From contig CAVYPZ010000003.1 in the NCBI GenBank assembly GCA_963770535.1, positions 868,001 through 932,000 on the forward strand: DNA of 64,000 bases, in the 5' to 3' direction. Under the pieces are notes generated by a model. It did no database searches. It saw only the letters and a list, made by a program, of their open reading frames with translations, and had not been told where the DNA came from. This stretch comes from RYN-230 sp963770535. GTDB taxonomy: Bacteria; Actinomycetota; Actinomycetes; Streptosporangiales; Streptosporangiaceae. The position numbers and the translations under genes were made by a program. Positions 25,129 through 32,979 of this stretch are shown here, piece by piece (position 1 is the first letter of the stretch; every line of letters starts with the position of its first letter).

Positions 25129-25955
25129 TGCGCCGCCCGCGGATAGTAGATGACCGGGTAAACGGATATCACAGTCCAGCGGCCGCCGGTTTTCGCCATC
25201 ACATCCGTATTCATGTAGTGATGCTGGCTGGCGGGAACCCGGTCGGGAAGGATCTTCCCGGTGGCCAGGCTGGTATTGCGCGACCGGGAGTTGTCGAAGC
25301 ACTCCGACACGTCGATGGCGCCCGCGGCAGCGGGATCGGGATAGGCCCGCAGGTGCGAGAAGATGATGGTCCCGGTGAACGATTCCGTGGTCACGCTGGG
25401 GATGCTGAGATTCGCCTTGAGCGCGCCGGCAACCCCCCCGGAAACGAAGGCCGTCCAGCGGTCGTCCTGATTTCCGCGGTACTCCGCATAGAGGAAGGCG
25501 AGCAGGAAGTCCTTGGCCGCGATGACCGCGGGAACCTCGCCGGGGCTGGCGGGCAGCCAGCCTGGCATGACGATGCGGACGTTCCCGCCGAAGGGTGGCC
25601 ACTCCAGGGTCCCCGCCGGGCGGTGCGCCCGCCCGGCCGCCGTCCCGGTGCGCCCGCCCGCCGGGCTGCGTTCCGGCGCTGCGACGCCCGCGGGGCGGAA
25701 GGCTGGCGATGCTGCTGACCCGCAGCCGGCCACCAGCAGCCCGACCATAGCGGCCAGTCCCGCGGCCAGCCAGCGGCCCGTCCTGGCCCGGGGACCCTTC
25801 CGGACCCGGACTCCCGCCGGCTGGCCTGCGCGTGGCGGGTATCCCGCCGTCTGGCCCGCGCGTGGCCGGGTGCGTGGCGGGTATCCCGCCGTCTGGCCCG
25901 CGCGCGGCCGGGTGCGTGGCGGGTATCCCGCCGGCCGTCCGGGTCCTCGCCGCAT
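25116..25955 (-). CDS. lipoprotein with N-terminal repeat tail
   Basis: The 279-residue product has a positively charged N-terminal tail of three 14-residue repeats (GYPPRTRPRAGQTA). A hydrophobic segment and the lipobox LLVAGCGS follow at about residue 80. The very long pre-signal tail is unusual; an internal start nearer the signal peptide is possible but no clear site is seen. The mature domain (FLLAFLYAEYRGNQDDRWTA, SFTGTIIFSHLRAY, MAKTGGRWTVISVYPVIYY) looks like a compact NTF2-like fold, which is inference. It overlaps the secreted-protein gene and is divergent from the pilus operon. Confidence 0.7.
   Translation of the reverse strand: MRRGPGRPAGYPPRTRPRAGQTAGYPPRTRPRAGQTAGYPPRAGQPAGVRVRKGPRARTGRWLAAGLAAMVGLLVAGCGSAASPAFRPAGVAAPERSPAGGRTGTAAGRAHRPAGTLEWPPFGGNVRIVMPGWLPASPGEVPAVIAAKDFLLAFLYAEYRGNQDDRWTAFVSGGVAGALKANLSIPSVTTESFTGTIIFSHLRAYPDPAAAGAIDVSECFDNSRSRNTSLATGKILPDRVPASQHHYMNTDVMAKTGGRWTVISVYPVIYYPRAAQCTP
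25830..25938. repeat. 42-bp tandem repeat, about 2.6 units
   Basis: The sequence gcgtggcgggtatcccgccg begins at 25830, 25872 and 25914, giving a 42-base period. It encodes the 14-residue repeats at the N-terminus of the leftward lipoprotein. Confidence 0.85.
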
Positions 25956-26333
25956 GCGCTGCCCTCCGCGTCGTCGCGCGCTGGTGGCGGGAACTCTACC
26001 AATGCTGATTTAGCCGATAAGGCCGTTATCGGAAAAGACGGGAGAACGTGCCATGAATTACTAGCGGAATTAAGACTAAAATACTAACTAACTAAGAGCA
26101 TTTAGCGGGATCCGCGGCCGTGCCTCCTGCTTTCGCCGGAGCCTTCTTCGGCCTCCATGATCGTGCCGTGTCTCAGCGCAGCGGCGATCTATTACGACAC
26201 GGTGACTTCCCGGCTTATGCCCTCAGTCGGCCGTCTCGTGTGGCTTTATGGTGAACGAGCGCCCGCGCCATTTGGAGGGCCCGCGGGGGTGCCTGGGCGG
26301 GCCCGCAGCCGTCAGCAGGGAGAATTTCACGGA
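25956..26333. promoter_or_regulatory. Divergent promoter region between the lipoprotein and pilus operons
   Basis: This 378-base gap holds no gene I would support. Its left half (about 26,010-26,110) is markedly AT-rich. It contains taagactaaaatactaacta with a tandem ctaa run and possible -10 boxes on both strands. Promoters for both the leftward trio and the rightward Tad operon probably lie here. A frame open from 26157 into the next gene is not supported by a ribosome binding site. Confidence 0.5.
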
Positions 26334-27188
26334 ATGCCACGTGACCGGGGTACGCTGCCGCGAGATCTGGCGGGAAGCCACGACCAGCCCGCGACCTGGC
26401 CGGAGCCGACGGCCCCGGCCGGCAGGCGGCTGCCGGGCGCGCCACGTGAACGCAAGCCCGCGCTCGCCGCGCTCGCCGTGCTGCTGATCCTCGGCGGCGC
26501 GCTGGGGGCCGGCCTGCTCGTGATCCAGGGCAGCAAGCGGGTCGCCGCGATCGAGATCTCCCGGCAGATCGGGGCCGGCCAGCGGATCCCGCTGGGCGCG
26601 ATGCAGCAGGTGCAGCTCGCCGCCGGCTCCGGGCTGGCCTACGTGCCCTGGGACGAGGCCAGCCAGGTCACCCGGTTCTACACGGTCAGCGCCATCCCGC
26701 AGGGATCCCTGCTGACCAGGGAGATGGTCGCCACCAGCGGCACCCCGGTGGCCGGGAAGGCGGTGCTGGGGCTGGCGCTCAAGGACGGCCAGCTGCCGCA
26801 CGGCCTCACTGACGGAGACCACATCGACATCTTCCAGGTCAGTGACGCGCAGGAAACCTGCCCGGGCGGCTCCGGCGGGACCCTGGCCGCTGACGCGATC
26901 GTCCTGGCGATCGGCGCGCCGTCGGCGACCTCGGGCAGCACCGCGATCGCCGACGTGGAGGTTGCGCTCAACCCCTCCGACGCCGGCGCAGTGGCCTGCA
27001 ACGCCTCGAACGGCATCGTGGGCATCGCGGTCCTGCCGAACGGGGGCCGGGGCGCGGCCGCTGACGCCGGTGGCGCTGCCGGGCCAGGGCAGGCCGTGCA
27101 GGCCACGCCCGGGCCCGGCAGCACCCCGGCGGGCCCGGCTGGGACGGGCGGTTCCGCCCCGGCCTCGCCGGGCACCGGGGCCGGGTGA
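26334..27188 (+). CDS. CpaB/RcpC-like SAF-domain membrane protein
   Basis: I chose ATG 26334, with AGGGAG upstream. The 284-residue product has a short cytoplasmic tail and one membrane segment (ALAVLLILGGALGAGLLVIQ, residues about 46-65). A SAF domain follows: EISRQIGAGQRIPLGAMQQV, then IPQGSLLTREMV. A second beta-rich part has KAVLGLALKDGQLPHGLTDGD. The C-terminus is a Gly/Pro/Ala tail. CpaB/RcpC proteins are associated with Flp pilus assembly; in Gram-positives they lack a secretin partner. It is the first gene of the ten-gene operon, 6 bases before the TadZ-like gene. Confidence 0.82.
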   Translation: MPRDRGTLPRDLAGSHDQPATWPEPTAPAGRRLPGAPRERKPALAALAVLLILGGALGAGLLVIQGSKRVAAIEISRQIGAGQRIPLGAMQQVQLAAGSGLAYVPWDEASQVTRFYTVSAIPQGSLLTREMVATSGTPVAGKAVLGLALKDGQLPHGLTDGDHIDIFQVSDAQETCPGGSGGTLAADAIVLAIGAPSATSGSTAIADVEVALNPSDAGAVACNASNGIVGIAVLPNGGRGAAADAGGAAGPGQAVQATPGPGSTPAGPAGTGGSAPASPGTGAG

Positions 27189-27194
27189 GGCCGG

Positions 27195-28154
27195 GTGCTG
27201 ATCGCAGTCGCGGCGGATAAGGGGGCGCCCGGCGTCACCACCACGGCGGTCACGCTCGCCGCGGTCTGGCCGCGGCCGGTGCTGCTCGCCGAGTGTGACC
27301 CGGCGGGCGGCGACGTCGCCTACTGGCTGCCCGCCGAGGGCGGAGCCCGGCTCGACCCGCGCCGGGGCCTGCTCAGCCTGGCCGTGGCCGCCCGCCGTGA
27401 CCTTCAGCCTGCCCAGCTCTGGACGCATGCGCAGAAGCTCCGCGGGGGCCTGGATGTCCTGCTGGGAGTGACCACCGCGGAACAGGGGGCGGGGCTGGAG
27501 CCGTTGTGGGGCCCGGTAGGCGGCCTGCTGTCCGGATTGCCCCAGGCCGACGTGATCGCGGACTGCGGCCGCCTCGGCCCGGACGGTCCGTACTACGACC
27601 TGCTGGCGAACGCCGCCCTCATCGTCCTCATCACCCGGCCCAGCCTGGGCGAGGTCGTGCGGCTGCGGGAACGCAGCGCGGCCCTGTCCGCGGCACTGGG
27701 CCAGCGCGGCCACAGTGCCCGCGTCGGCGTGCTCGTCGTCGCCGGCCACCGGGGTTTCAGCCGTGCGCTCGCCGACGTCGGCCAGGTACTCGGCCACGGC
27801 GCGGCCGGCGTGCTGGGCGGGATCGCGTTCGAGCCCAGGAGCGCTGAGCTGCTCCGCGGGGAGTGGGGCGGCAGGCTCGACAAGTCACTGCTGATCAGGA
27901 CGGCCCGGGAGATCGCCGGGCAGCTGGCCGGCCAGCCGGCCGCCGCCTCGGCGTCTGCCCGCGGTGCGCCGCCGGCGCGCGATGTGGTTCCGGGGCTGGC
28001 CCGCCACGCCGCAGGCCAGGCCAGTGGACACGCCGCAGGCCAGGCGAGGGCACGCCGCAGGCCAGGCGAGGGCACGCTACGCGGCCAGGCCGGGGTCCGG
28101 GACAGGCCGCGCGGCGCGGAGCGCGACCTTCCCAGCGGGCCGGGCGGGTGGTGA
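27195..28154 (+). CDS. TadZ/CpaE-like ParA-family protein
   Basis: The 319-residue product starts at GTG 27195 with a degenerate P-loop at residues 8-17: ADKGAPGVTTT. It keeps the signature Lys (K9), but Val replaces the second Lys of GKT. Next come CDPAGGDVAYWLP and DVIADCGRLGPDGP, equivalent to the Walker B region, then LITRPSLGEVVRLRE. This is the MinD/ParA fold of TadZ/CpaE proteins, which position Tad pili at the cell pole; many are poor ATPases. The C-terminal 60 residues are an Ala/Gln/Arg-rich tail with HAAGQA repeats. It sits between the SAF protein and TadA, 4 bases before tadA. Confidence 0.82.
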   Translation: MLIAVAADKGAPGVTTTAVTLAAVWPRPVLLAECDPAGGDVAYWLPAEGGARLDPRRGLLSLAVAARRDLQPAQLWTHAQKLRGGLDVLLGVTTAEQGAGLEPLWGPVGGLLSGLPQADVIADCGRLGPDGPYYDLLANAALIVLITRPSLGEVVRLRERSAALSAALGQRGHSARVGVLVVAGHRGFSRALADVGQVLGHGAAGVLGGIAFEPRSAELLRGEWGGRLDKSLLIRTAREIAGQLAGQPAAASASARGAPPARDVVPGLARHAAGQASGHAAGQARARRRPGEGTLRGQAGVRDRPRGAERDLPSGPGGW

Positions 28155-28158
28155 CCGC

Positions 28159-29457
28159 ATGGACCACACGCTCGTCAAGCGGCTCCGGGGCGAGGTCGGA
28201 GCCCGGCTGGCTGAGCAGCGGCGGCTGGACGGATCGGCCGGCCTGGTGCCGATGTCGGGCGAGGACGAGCGCCAGTTCGCGCGGGCCCTCATCGCGCAGG
28301 TCCTCGAGGATCATGCCCGCAACGAGATCACCGCCGGCCGGGTTCCTCCCAACGCGCAGGAAGAGGAAGATCTCGCCGCCGCGATTCATGCCGCCCTGTT
28401 CGGTGTCGGGCGGCTCCAGCCGCTCCTGGATGACCCCTATATCGAGAACATCGACATCAACGGCTGCGACCGGGTGTTCGTCGGCTACGCGGACGGGCGC
28501 GAGGCGATGGCCGAGCCTGTCGCGGAGAACGACGACGAACTGGTCGAGCTGATCCAGGTGCTCGCCGCCTACTCCGGCCTGTCCAGCCGCCCGTTCGACA
28601 GCGCCAACCCCCAGCTGGACCTCCGGCTGCCCGATGGGGCGCGGCTGTCCGCGGTGATGGACGTGACCCCGCGCCCCTCGGTTTCCATCCGCCGGGCCCG
28701 GCTGGGCAAGGTGTTCCTCGCCGACCTGGTGGGCAACGGCACGCTGCTGGCGGAGCCGGCGTCCTTCCTCGCGGCCGCGGCCGCCGCGCGGAAGAACATC
28801 ATGATCGCCGGGGCCACCAACGCCGGCAAGACCACGCTGCTGCGCGCGATCGTCAACGAGATCCCGTCCGGGGAACGGCTCATCACCGTGGAGCGGGCCC
28901 TGGAACTGGGCATCGAGCACTTCCCCGAGCTGCACCCGAACGTGGTCGCGTTCGAGGAACGGCTGCCGAACATGGAGGGCCAGGGGGAGATCTCCATGGC
29001 CGAGCTCGTCCGGCGGTCGCTGCGGATGAACCCCAGCCGGGTCATCGTGGGCGAGGTGCTCGGGGACGAGATCGTCACCATGCTGAACGCGATGTCCCAG
29101 GGCAACGACGGGTCGCTGTCCACCATCCACGCGAACTCGTCGCTGGAGGTCTTCAACCGGATCGCGACCTACGCCATCCAGTCCACTGAGCGGCTGCCGG
29201 TGGAAGCGACCCACATGCTGATCGCGGGAGCCATCGACTTCGTCGTGTTCGTGGAGAAACGCAACGAGTACCAGCTCGGGGGCCGCCTGCGGCGGTTCGT
29301 CAGCAGTATCCGGGAGGTGACCGGCGTGGATGGCCGGGTCCTGTCCAGTGAGGTCTTCGCCCCGGGCCCGGACGGCCGTGCGGTGCCGCACGCGCCCGTC
29401 TCCTGCCTGGGCGAGCTCGCCCAGCACGGGTATGACCCGGCCCGGGGGCACTGGTGA
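28159..29457 (+). CDS. tadA: Tad pilus assembly ATPase TadA/CpaF
   Basis: The 432-residue secretion ATPase powers Flp pilus assembly. It has the N-terminal domain (IENIDINGCDRVFVGYADG), the Walker A GATNAGKTTLLRAI near residue 220, the Asp-box equivalent in LITVERALELGIEHFPELHP, and the Walker B MNPSRVIVGEVLGDEI. A His-box segment, GSLSTIHANSSLEVFNRIA, follows. The family usually has conserved Asp or Glu in RVIVGEV, which is present. ATG 28159 lies 4 bases after the TadZ-like stop. The stop overlaps the GTG of tadB by four bases. It is cytoplasmic and works with the TadB/TadC platform. Confidence 0.96.
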   Translation: MDHTLVKRLRGEVGARLAEQRRLDGSAGLVPMSGEDERQFARALIAQVLEDHARNEITAGRVPPNAQEEEDLAAAIHAALFGVGRLQPLLDDPYIENIDINGCDRVFVGYADGREAMAEPVAENDDELVELIQVLAAYSGLSSRPFDSANPQLDLRLPDGARLSAVMDVTPRPSVSIRRARLGKVFLADLVGNGTLLAEPASFLAAAAAARKNIMIAGATNAGKTTLLRAIVNEIPSGERLITVERALELGIEHFPELHPNVVAFEERLPNMEGQGEISMAELVRRSLRMNPSRVIVGEVLGDEIVTMLNAMSQGNDGSLSTIHANSSLEVFNRIATYAIQSTERLPVEATHMLIAGAIDFVVFVEKRNEYQLGGRLRRFVSSIREVTGVDGRVLSSEVFAPGPDGRAVPHAPVSCLGELAQHGYDPARGHW

Positions 29458-30335
29458 CCAGCGTCTCGTCCGGCGCCCCGCTGCTCGGCGTTCTCGCCGG
29501 CGCGCTGGGCGGCTGCGGGCTGCTCCTGCTCCTGGCGGCGGTCCGCGGCCGGCCCGGTGCACCGCCGGGCGGGCCACCGGGCCGCAGGCCCACCCGGCTG
29601 CAGCGGCAGGTCCGCGAGATCGCCGGGGCCCGCGGCGCGCTCGCCCTGCTGGCCGGTGCGCTCGCGGTGGCGGCCACCGGCTGGATCGTGGCCGGGCTGG
29701 GTGTCGCCCTGCTCGTGCTGGCGTGGCGGACGCTTGGCGGCGCCGCGGGGGAACGGCGCGCCATGATCCGGCTCGAAGCCCTGGCCACCTGGACCGAATC
29801 GCTGCGGGACACGATCGCCGGGGCGGTCGGCCTGGAGCAGGCCATCCCCTCGTCGCTGCGCGTGGCCGCGCCATCCCTGCGGGAGCCGCTGGCCCGGCTG
29901 GTGGACCGGCTGCACACCCGCGTGCCGATGCCGGAAGCGCTGCGCGGGCTGGCGGACGACCTGGACGACCCCAGCGCGGACCTGATCATCGGCGCGCTGA
30001 TCATCAACGCCCGGCTGCGCGGACCGGGCCTGCGGGACCTGCTGGGCGCGCTGGCCACGGCGGTCCGTGAGGAGCTGGACGTGCGCCGGAAGGTCAGCGC
30101 CGAGCGCCGGTCGACCCGGCGCAGCGCGCAGATCGTGGTCCTCGTGTCCGTGGGCCTGGCACTGGGACTGGCCGTGCTCAACCGGGGCTACGTGCACGTC
30201 TACGACAGCCCGCTCGGCCAGCTGGTGCTGGCCGTGGTCGTGGCGCTGTACGCGGCGGGGTTCGTGTGGATGCGCAGGCTGGCCACGTTCGAGGCCCCGG
30301 AGCGCCTGCTCGCCGGGCGCGGGGACCGATCATGA
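29454..30335 (+). CDS. tadB: Tad pilus platform protein TadB
   Basis: The 293-residue GspF-type membrane protein starts at GTG 29454. It has two N-terminal hydrophobic segments, then a cytoplasmic helical domain (ATWTESLRDTIAGAVGLEQA, IPSSLRVAAPSLREPLARLV, and ADLIIGALIINARLRGPGL). Two C-terminal membrane segments follow (QIVVLVSVGLALGLAVLNRG and LVLAVVVALYAAGFVWMRRL). TadB and TadC form the inner-membrane platform on which TadA acts. It overlaps both neighbours by four bases (GTGA and ATGA), a strong sign of coupled translation. Confidence 0.92.
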   Translation: MTSVSSGAPLLGVLAGALGGCGLLLLLAAVRGRPGAPPGGPPGRRPTRLQRQVREIAGARGALALLAGALAVAATGWIVAGLGVALLVLAWRTLGGAAGERRAMIRLEALATWTESLRDTIAGAVGLEQAIPSSLRVAAPSLREPLARLVDRLHTRVPMPEALRGLADDLDDPSADLIIGALIINARLRGPGLRDLLGALATAVREELDVRRKVSAERRSTRRSAQIVVLVSVGLALGLAVLNRGYVHVYDSPLGQLVLAVVVALYAAGFVWMRRLATFEAPERLLAGRGDRS

Positions 30336-31237
30336 GCGCGGTGCTGACGATGGGGGCCGTGATGGGCCTCGGCCTTTTCCTGCTCCTCGTGGCCCTGGTC
30401 CCGCGGCGAGCCAGCCTGGCCAGGCGGATCGCGGCGCTGGACGAGGCACGGCCGCCGATGAGCCGGGCGGTCCGCCGGACCGTAGACGAGAGGGAGAGTG
30501 CGTTCAGCCGGCGGCTCGGGCGGGCCCTGGCCGCGTTCTGCGCCGAGCAGGGCTGGCAGTTCCCGTCCCTGCGGGCCAACCTGTCCTTGATCGGGAAGTC
30601 GTTCGAGAACTACCTGGCGACGAAGGTCCTGCTGGCCCTGCTGGGTTTCCTGGCCGGCCCCCTGTTCCTGCTCGCGGTGAGTGCGGCCGGGTTTCACGTC
30701 TCGCTCATCTTGCCGGTCTGGTTCGGCGCGGCCCTGGCCGCGGTCTTCTTCTTCCTGCCTGACCTGGAGGTCAGGCAGAAAGCGGATGCCCGGCGGCGCG
30801 ACTTCCGGCACGCGATCGGCGCCTTCCTCGATCTCGTCTCGATGAACCTGTCTGGCGGGCGGGGTGTGCCCGAGGCGCTGCTGGCGGCGAGCGAGATCGG
30901 GTCCGGCTGGGCCCTCTGGCGGATCAGGGACGCCCTGGCCAACGCCAGGATCAGCGGCCAGACACCGTGGCAGGCGCTCGGGACGCTCGGCGATGAGGTG
31001 CGCGTCGAGGAACTGCGCGACCTGGCTGCCGCGCTCAGCCTGGTGGCCGACGACGGGGCCAAGGTACGGGAGTCGCTGAGTGCCCGGGCCGCCAGCCTGC
31101 GCCGCCGGGAACTGGCTGATCTCGAAGGCCAGGCCGGCGAGAAATCCCAGTCGATGCTGGTCGCCCAGATGCTGCTGTGCGCCGGATTCCTGATCTTCCT
31201 GACCTACCCGGTAGTGGGGGTGCTGCTGAGCGCATGA
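30332..31237 (+). CDS. tadC: Tad pilus platform protein TadC
   Basis: The 301-residue GspF-type membrane protein starts at ATG 30332, overlapping tadB by ATGA. After an N-terminal membrane segment come paired central segments (VLLALLGFLAGPLFLLAVSA and LILPVWFGAALAAVFFFLPD), then the cytoplasmic T2SF domain (FRHAIGAFLDLVSMNLSGG, RISGQTPWQALGTLGDEV, LADLEGQAGEKSQSM). A C-terminal membrane segment closes it. It pairs with TadB. The stop is 39 bases before the pilin gene, the largest gap inside the operon core. Confidence 0.92.
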   Translation: MSAVLTMGAVMGLGLFLLLVALVPRRASLARRIAALDEARPPMSRAVRRTVDERESAFSRRLGRALAAFCAEQGWQFPSLRANLSLIGKSFENYLATKVLLALLGFLAGPLFLLAVSAAGFHVSLILPVWFGAALAAVFFFLPDLEVRQKADARRRDFRHAIGAFLDLVSMNLSGGRGVPEALLAASEIGSGWALWRIRDALANARISGQTPWQALGTLGDEVRVEELRDLAAALSLVADDGAKVRESLSARAASLRRRELADLEGQAGEKSQSMLVAQMLLCAGFLIFLTYPVVGVLLSA

Positions 31238-31276
31238 CCCGCAGCGTAAGCCGACGTGGCACACGATGGAGGCACG

Positions 31277-31486
31277 ATGACTCATATCACCATGACCATG
31301 ACATTTTTCAGGGCCATTATCGGCAGCCGTCTCGCGCGCCTGCGGGCGGCGGCCCTAGAAAAGGACGCTGGCGCGTCCGCCGTGGAACTGGCCATTATCA
31401 CTGCCGTTATTCTCGGCATCGCGGCCACCCTCCTGCTGGTCATCAAGAACTTTGTCACCACCGAGAGCGCCCAGATCCACGGCTGA
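31277..31486 (+). CDS. flp: Flp-type pilin
   Basis: This 69-residue protein is the probable major pilin. It has a 32-residue leader, then the A24 cleavage site G32|A33-S-A-V-E37 with the conserved Glu at +5. A continuous hydrophobic helix follows (LAIITAVILGIAATLLLVIK) and a short polar tail. ATG 31277 follows GGAGG by 4 bases; an in-frame ATG at 31256 lies before that site. The prepilin peptidase at 23293-24024 should process it. The leader is longer than in most Flp pilins. TGAGGAGG at its stop provides the ribosome binding site for the next gene. Confidence 0.9.
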   Translation: MTHITMTMTFFRAIIGSRLARLRAAALEKDAGASAVELAIITAVILGIAATLLLVIKNFVTTESAQIHG

Positions 31487-31502
31487 GGAGGCGCTGATCA
31501 CC

Positions 31503-32054
31503 GTGATGCTCTCCTGCCAGAAAGCCGGCGTCGCGCGGGAGCGGACAGCCCGGGTCGCGCGGGGGCGGACAGCCCGGGTCGCGCGGGGGCGGACAGCCCG
31601 GGTCGCGCGGGGGCGGACAGCCCGGGTCGCGCGGGGGCGGATGTCCTCCGACCGTGGCTCCAACGTCGTCGAACTCGCCGTTCTGGCTCCCGGCCTGATG
31701 ATGATCTGCATGCTCATCCTGCAGTTCGGGTTGTGGTTCAACGCCCGGCAGGCGGCGCTGGCATCAGCCCAGGCGGGCGCGCTCGTAGCCCGGGAGGAGG
31801 CTGCGACCAACTCCGGCTGGGCCAGCGCGGCGCAGGATGCGGCCGCACAATATTACGGGAATCTTCACACGCACCTGCTGAGTAAGGCGAAGCCGCATGC
31901 GTACGGCGACCCGCACGCAAATGTGTACGTCACCGTCAGCGGCCCGCTCGGCTATTCAGTCTTCCCATTTTTCGGCCTTGATCTGACCATCTCCGCTACC
32001 GCCGGCGGCCCTGTGGAATGCTTCCGGCCCGCGACCCAGAATCGATGCGGATGA
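31503..32054 (+). CDS. TadE-family pseudopilin-like protein with repeat leader
   Basis: From GTG 31503 (GAGGAGG 11 bases upstream) the product has 183 residues. Its first 46 residues are almost entirely a four-fold eight-residue repeat (RTARVARG). Then comes the TadE motif: SSDRGSNVVELAVLAPGLMM, with Gly followed by Glu at +5 and a hydrophobic helix. The rest is a secreted domain with ARQAALASAQAGALVAREEA. An ATG at 31641, just after the DNA repeats, would give a short six-residue leader and is a real alternative start. TadE-like proteins are minor pilins or assembly factors processed by the same peptidase. The stop overlaps the next start. Confidence 0.82.
   Translation: MMLSCQKAGVARERTARVARGRTARVARGRTARVARGRTARVARGRMSSDRGSNVVELAVLAPGLMMICMLILQFGLWFNARQAALASAQAGALVAREEAATNSGWASAAQDAAAQYYGNLHTHLLSKAKPHAYGDPHANVYVTVSGPLGYSVFPFFGLDLTISATAGGPVECFRPATQNRCG
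31530..31640 (+). repeat. 24-bp tandem repeat, four units plus a partial one
   Basis: Units of gtcgcgcgggggcggacagc plus ccgg start at 31530, 31554, 31578 and 31602; a partial fifth unit runs into the ATG at 31641. The array is either the 5' coding part of the TadE-like gene or its untranslated leader. Confidence 0.88.
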
Positions 32055-32497
32055 TGGCCCGGCGGCGAGCGCCGCGGGACCGCGGGTCCATGTCGGTCGA
32101 GCTCGTGGTCATCGCACCCGGGCTGATCGGCCTGCTGCTGCTGGTCGGAGCGGGCGGGCGGGTCGTGGAGGCGCAGGGGCACCTCGACGGCGCGGCCCGG
32201 GACGCCGCCCGGGCCGCATCGCTGGCGGGCTCACCCGCCCAGGCCAGCCAGCTGGCGCTGCAGGCGGCCCAGGCCGACCTGGGCGCCACGAGCTGGTGCT
32301 CACCGGGCAGCGTCCAGGCCCTGGTGGCCGGCTTCCCGGCCACCGGCCAGCTGGTGGTGGCGGGCGGCGATGTGACCGTGACCGTCCGGTGCGACGTCAA
32401 CATGAGCCCGTTCACCGTGCTGGGCTTCGACCCGGCCATGGCCTTCTCCGGCCGCGCGGTGGCCCCGCTGGACGCCTTCGTGGAGCGGAACGGATGA
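32051..32497 (+). CDS. TadE-family protein
   Basis: About 148 residues from ATG 32051, which overlaps the preceding stop (ATGA); ATGs at 32045 and 32054 are equally in frame. The N-terminus RDRGSMSVELVVIAPGLIGL has the cleavage Gly with Glu at +5 and a hydrophobic helix. The mature part (AQGHLDGAARDAARAASLAG) is an alpha-helical region typical of TadE/TadG-like proteins, followed by a small beta-rich end with two cysteines (SWCSPGS and VRCDVN) that may form a disulphide. It is the second TadE-type gene in a row, and its stop overlaps the next ATG. Confidence 0.87.
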   Translation: MMARRRAPRDRGSMSVELVVIAPGLIGLLLLVGAGGRVVEAQGHLDGAARDAARAASLAGSPAQASQLALQAAQADLGATSWCSPGSVQALVAGFPATGQLVVAGGDVTVTVRCDVNMSPFTVLGFDPAMAFSGRAVAPLDAFVERNG

Positions 32498-32979
32498 AGG
32501 TCTCGACGTGGCACCGGCGGGTGCCCGGTGCGGAACGCGAGCGAGGCTCGGTCGCGGTGTTCACCGTGGTCTTCGCGGTCGCCGTCTTGTTCCTGACCGC
32601 CCTGATCGTGGACGGGGGCGTCGCCATGAACGCCAAGGAACGGGCCGCGGACATCGCGGAGCAGGCGGCCCGGGCGGCCGCGGGAAACATCGGCATCGCG
32701 GGGTTGCGGGCGGGCGGTGTCGCCGCGATCGGCCCCGGTGCCTGCGGCCTCGCAGCCAGCCTGGTCAGCGCGTACAGCCAGCAGGACAGCAGTGGCGTGG
32801 ACCGGGTCACCGGCGCCACCATGACCAGCTGCGTCGCGGCCGTCGGGACGGAGACGGCCTCGGTCACGGTGACGATCACCACCCAGCCGCTCGTCGGCGG
32901 GATCCTGGGCCGCTTCACTGAGACGGCCCGGGAAACGGCCACCGCCGAGTGCGGCATCGCGCGGGGGGCGGTCTGCTGA
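32494..32979 (+). CDS. TadG-like pilus locus protein (Rv3654c-like helicase/secretion-neighbourhood type)
   Basis: The 161-residue product starts at ATG 32494, overlapping the previous stop (ATGA). Its N-terminus ERERGSVAVFTVVFAVAVLF is a TadE/TadG-like transmembrane start, but the +5 position after Gly is Phe instead of Glu. The peptidase may therefore not methylate it, or may cut it less well. The segment NAKERAADIAEQAARAAAGN is typical of the Tad-like family. Two cysteines (GACGL and TSCVAAV) and a C-terminal Cys occur. Its stop overlaps the ATG of the LysM-BTAD gene (TGATG). Confidence 0.8.
   Translation: MKVSTWHRRVPGAERERGSVAVFTVVFAVAVLFLTALIVDGGVAMNAKERAADIAEQAARAAAGNIGIAGLRAGGVAAIGPGACGLAASLVSAYSQQDSSGVDRVTGATMTSCVAAVGTETASVTVTITTQPLVGGILGRFTETARETATAECGIARGAVC

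Noticed and set aside
26157..26333. Upstream in-frame extension of the SAF-domain protein
   Set aside because: The extra residues are not typical and cover the presumed promoter; AGGGAG before 26334 supports the shorter form.
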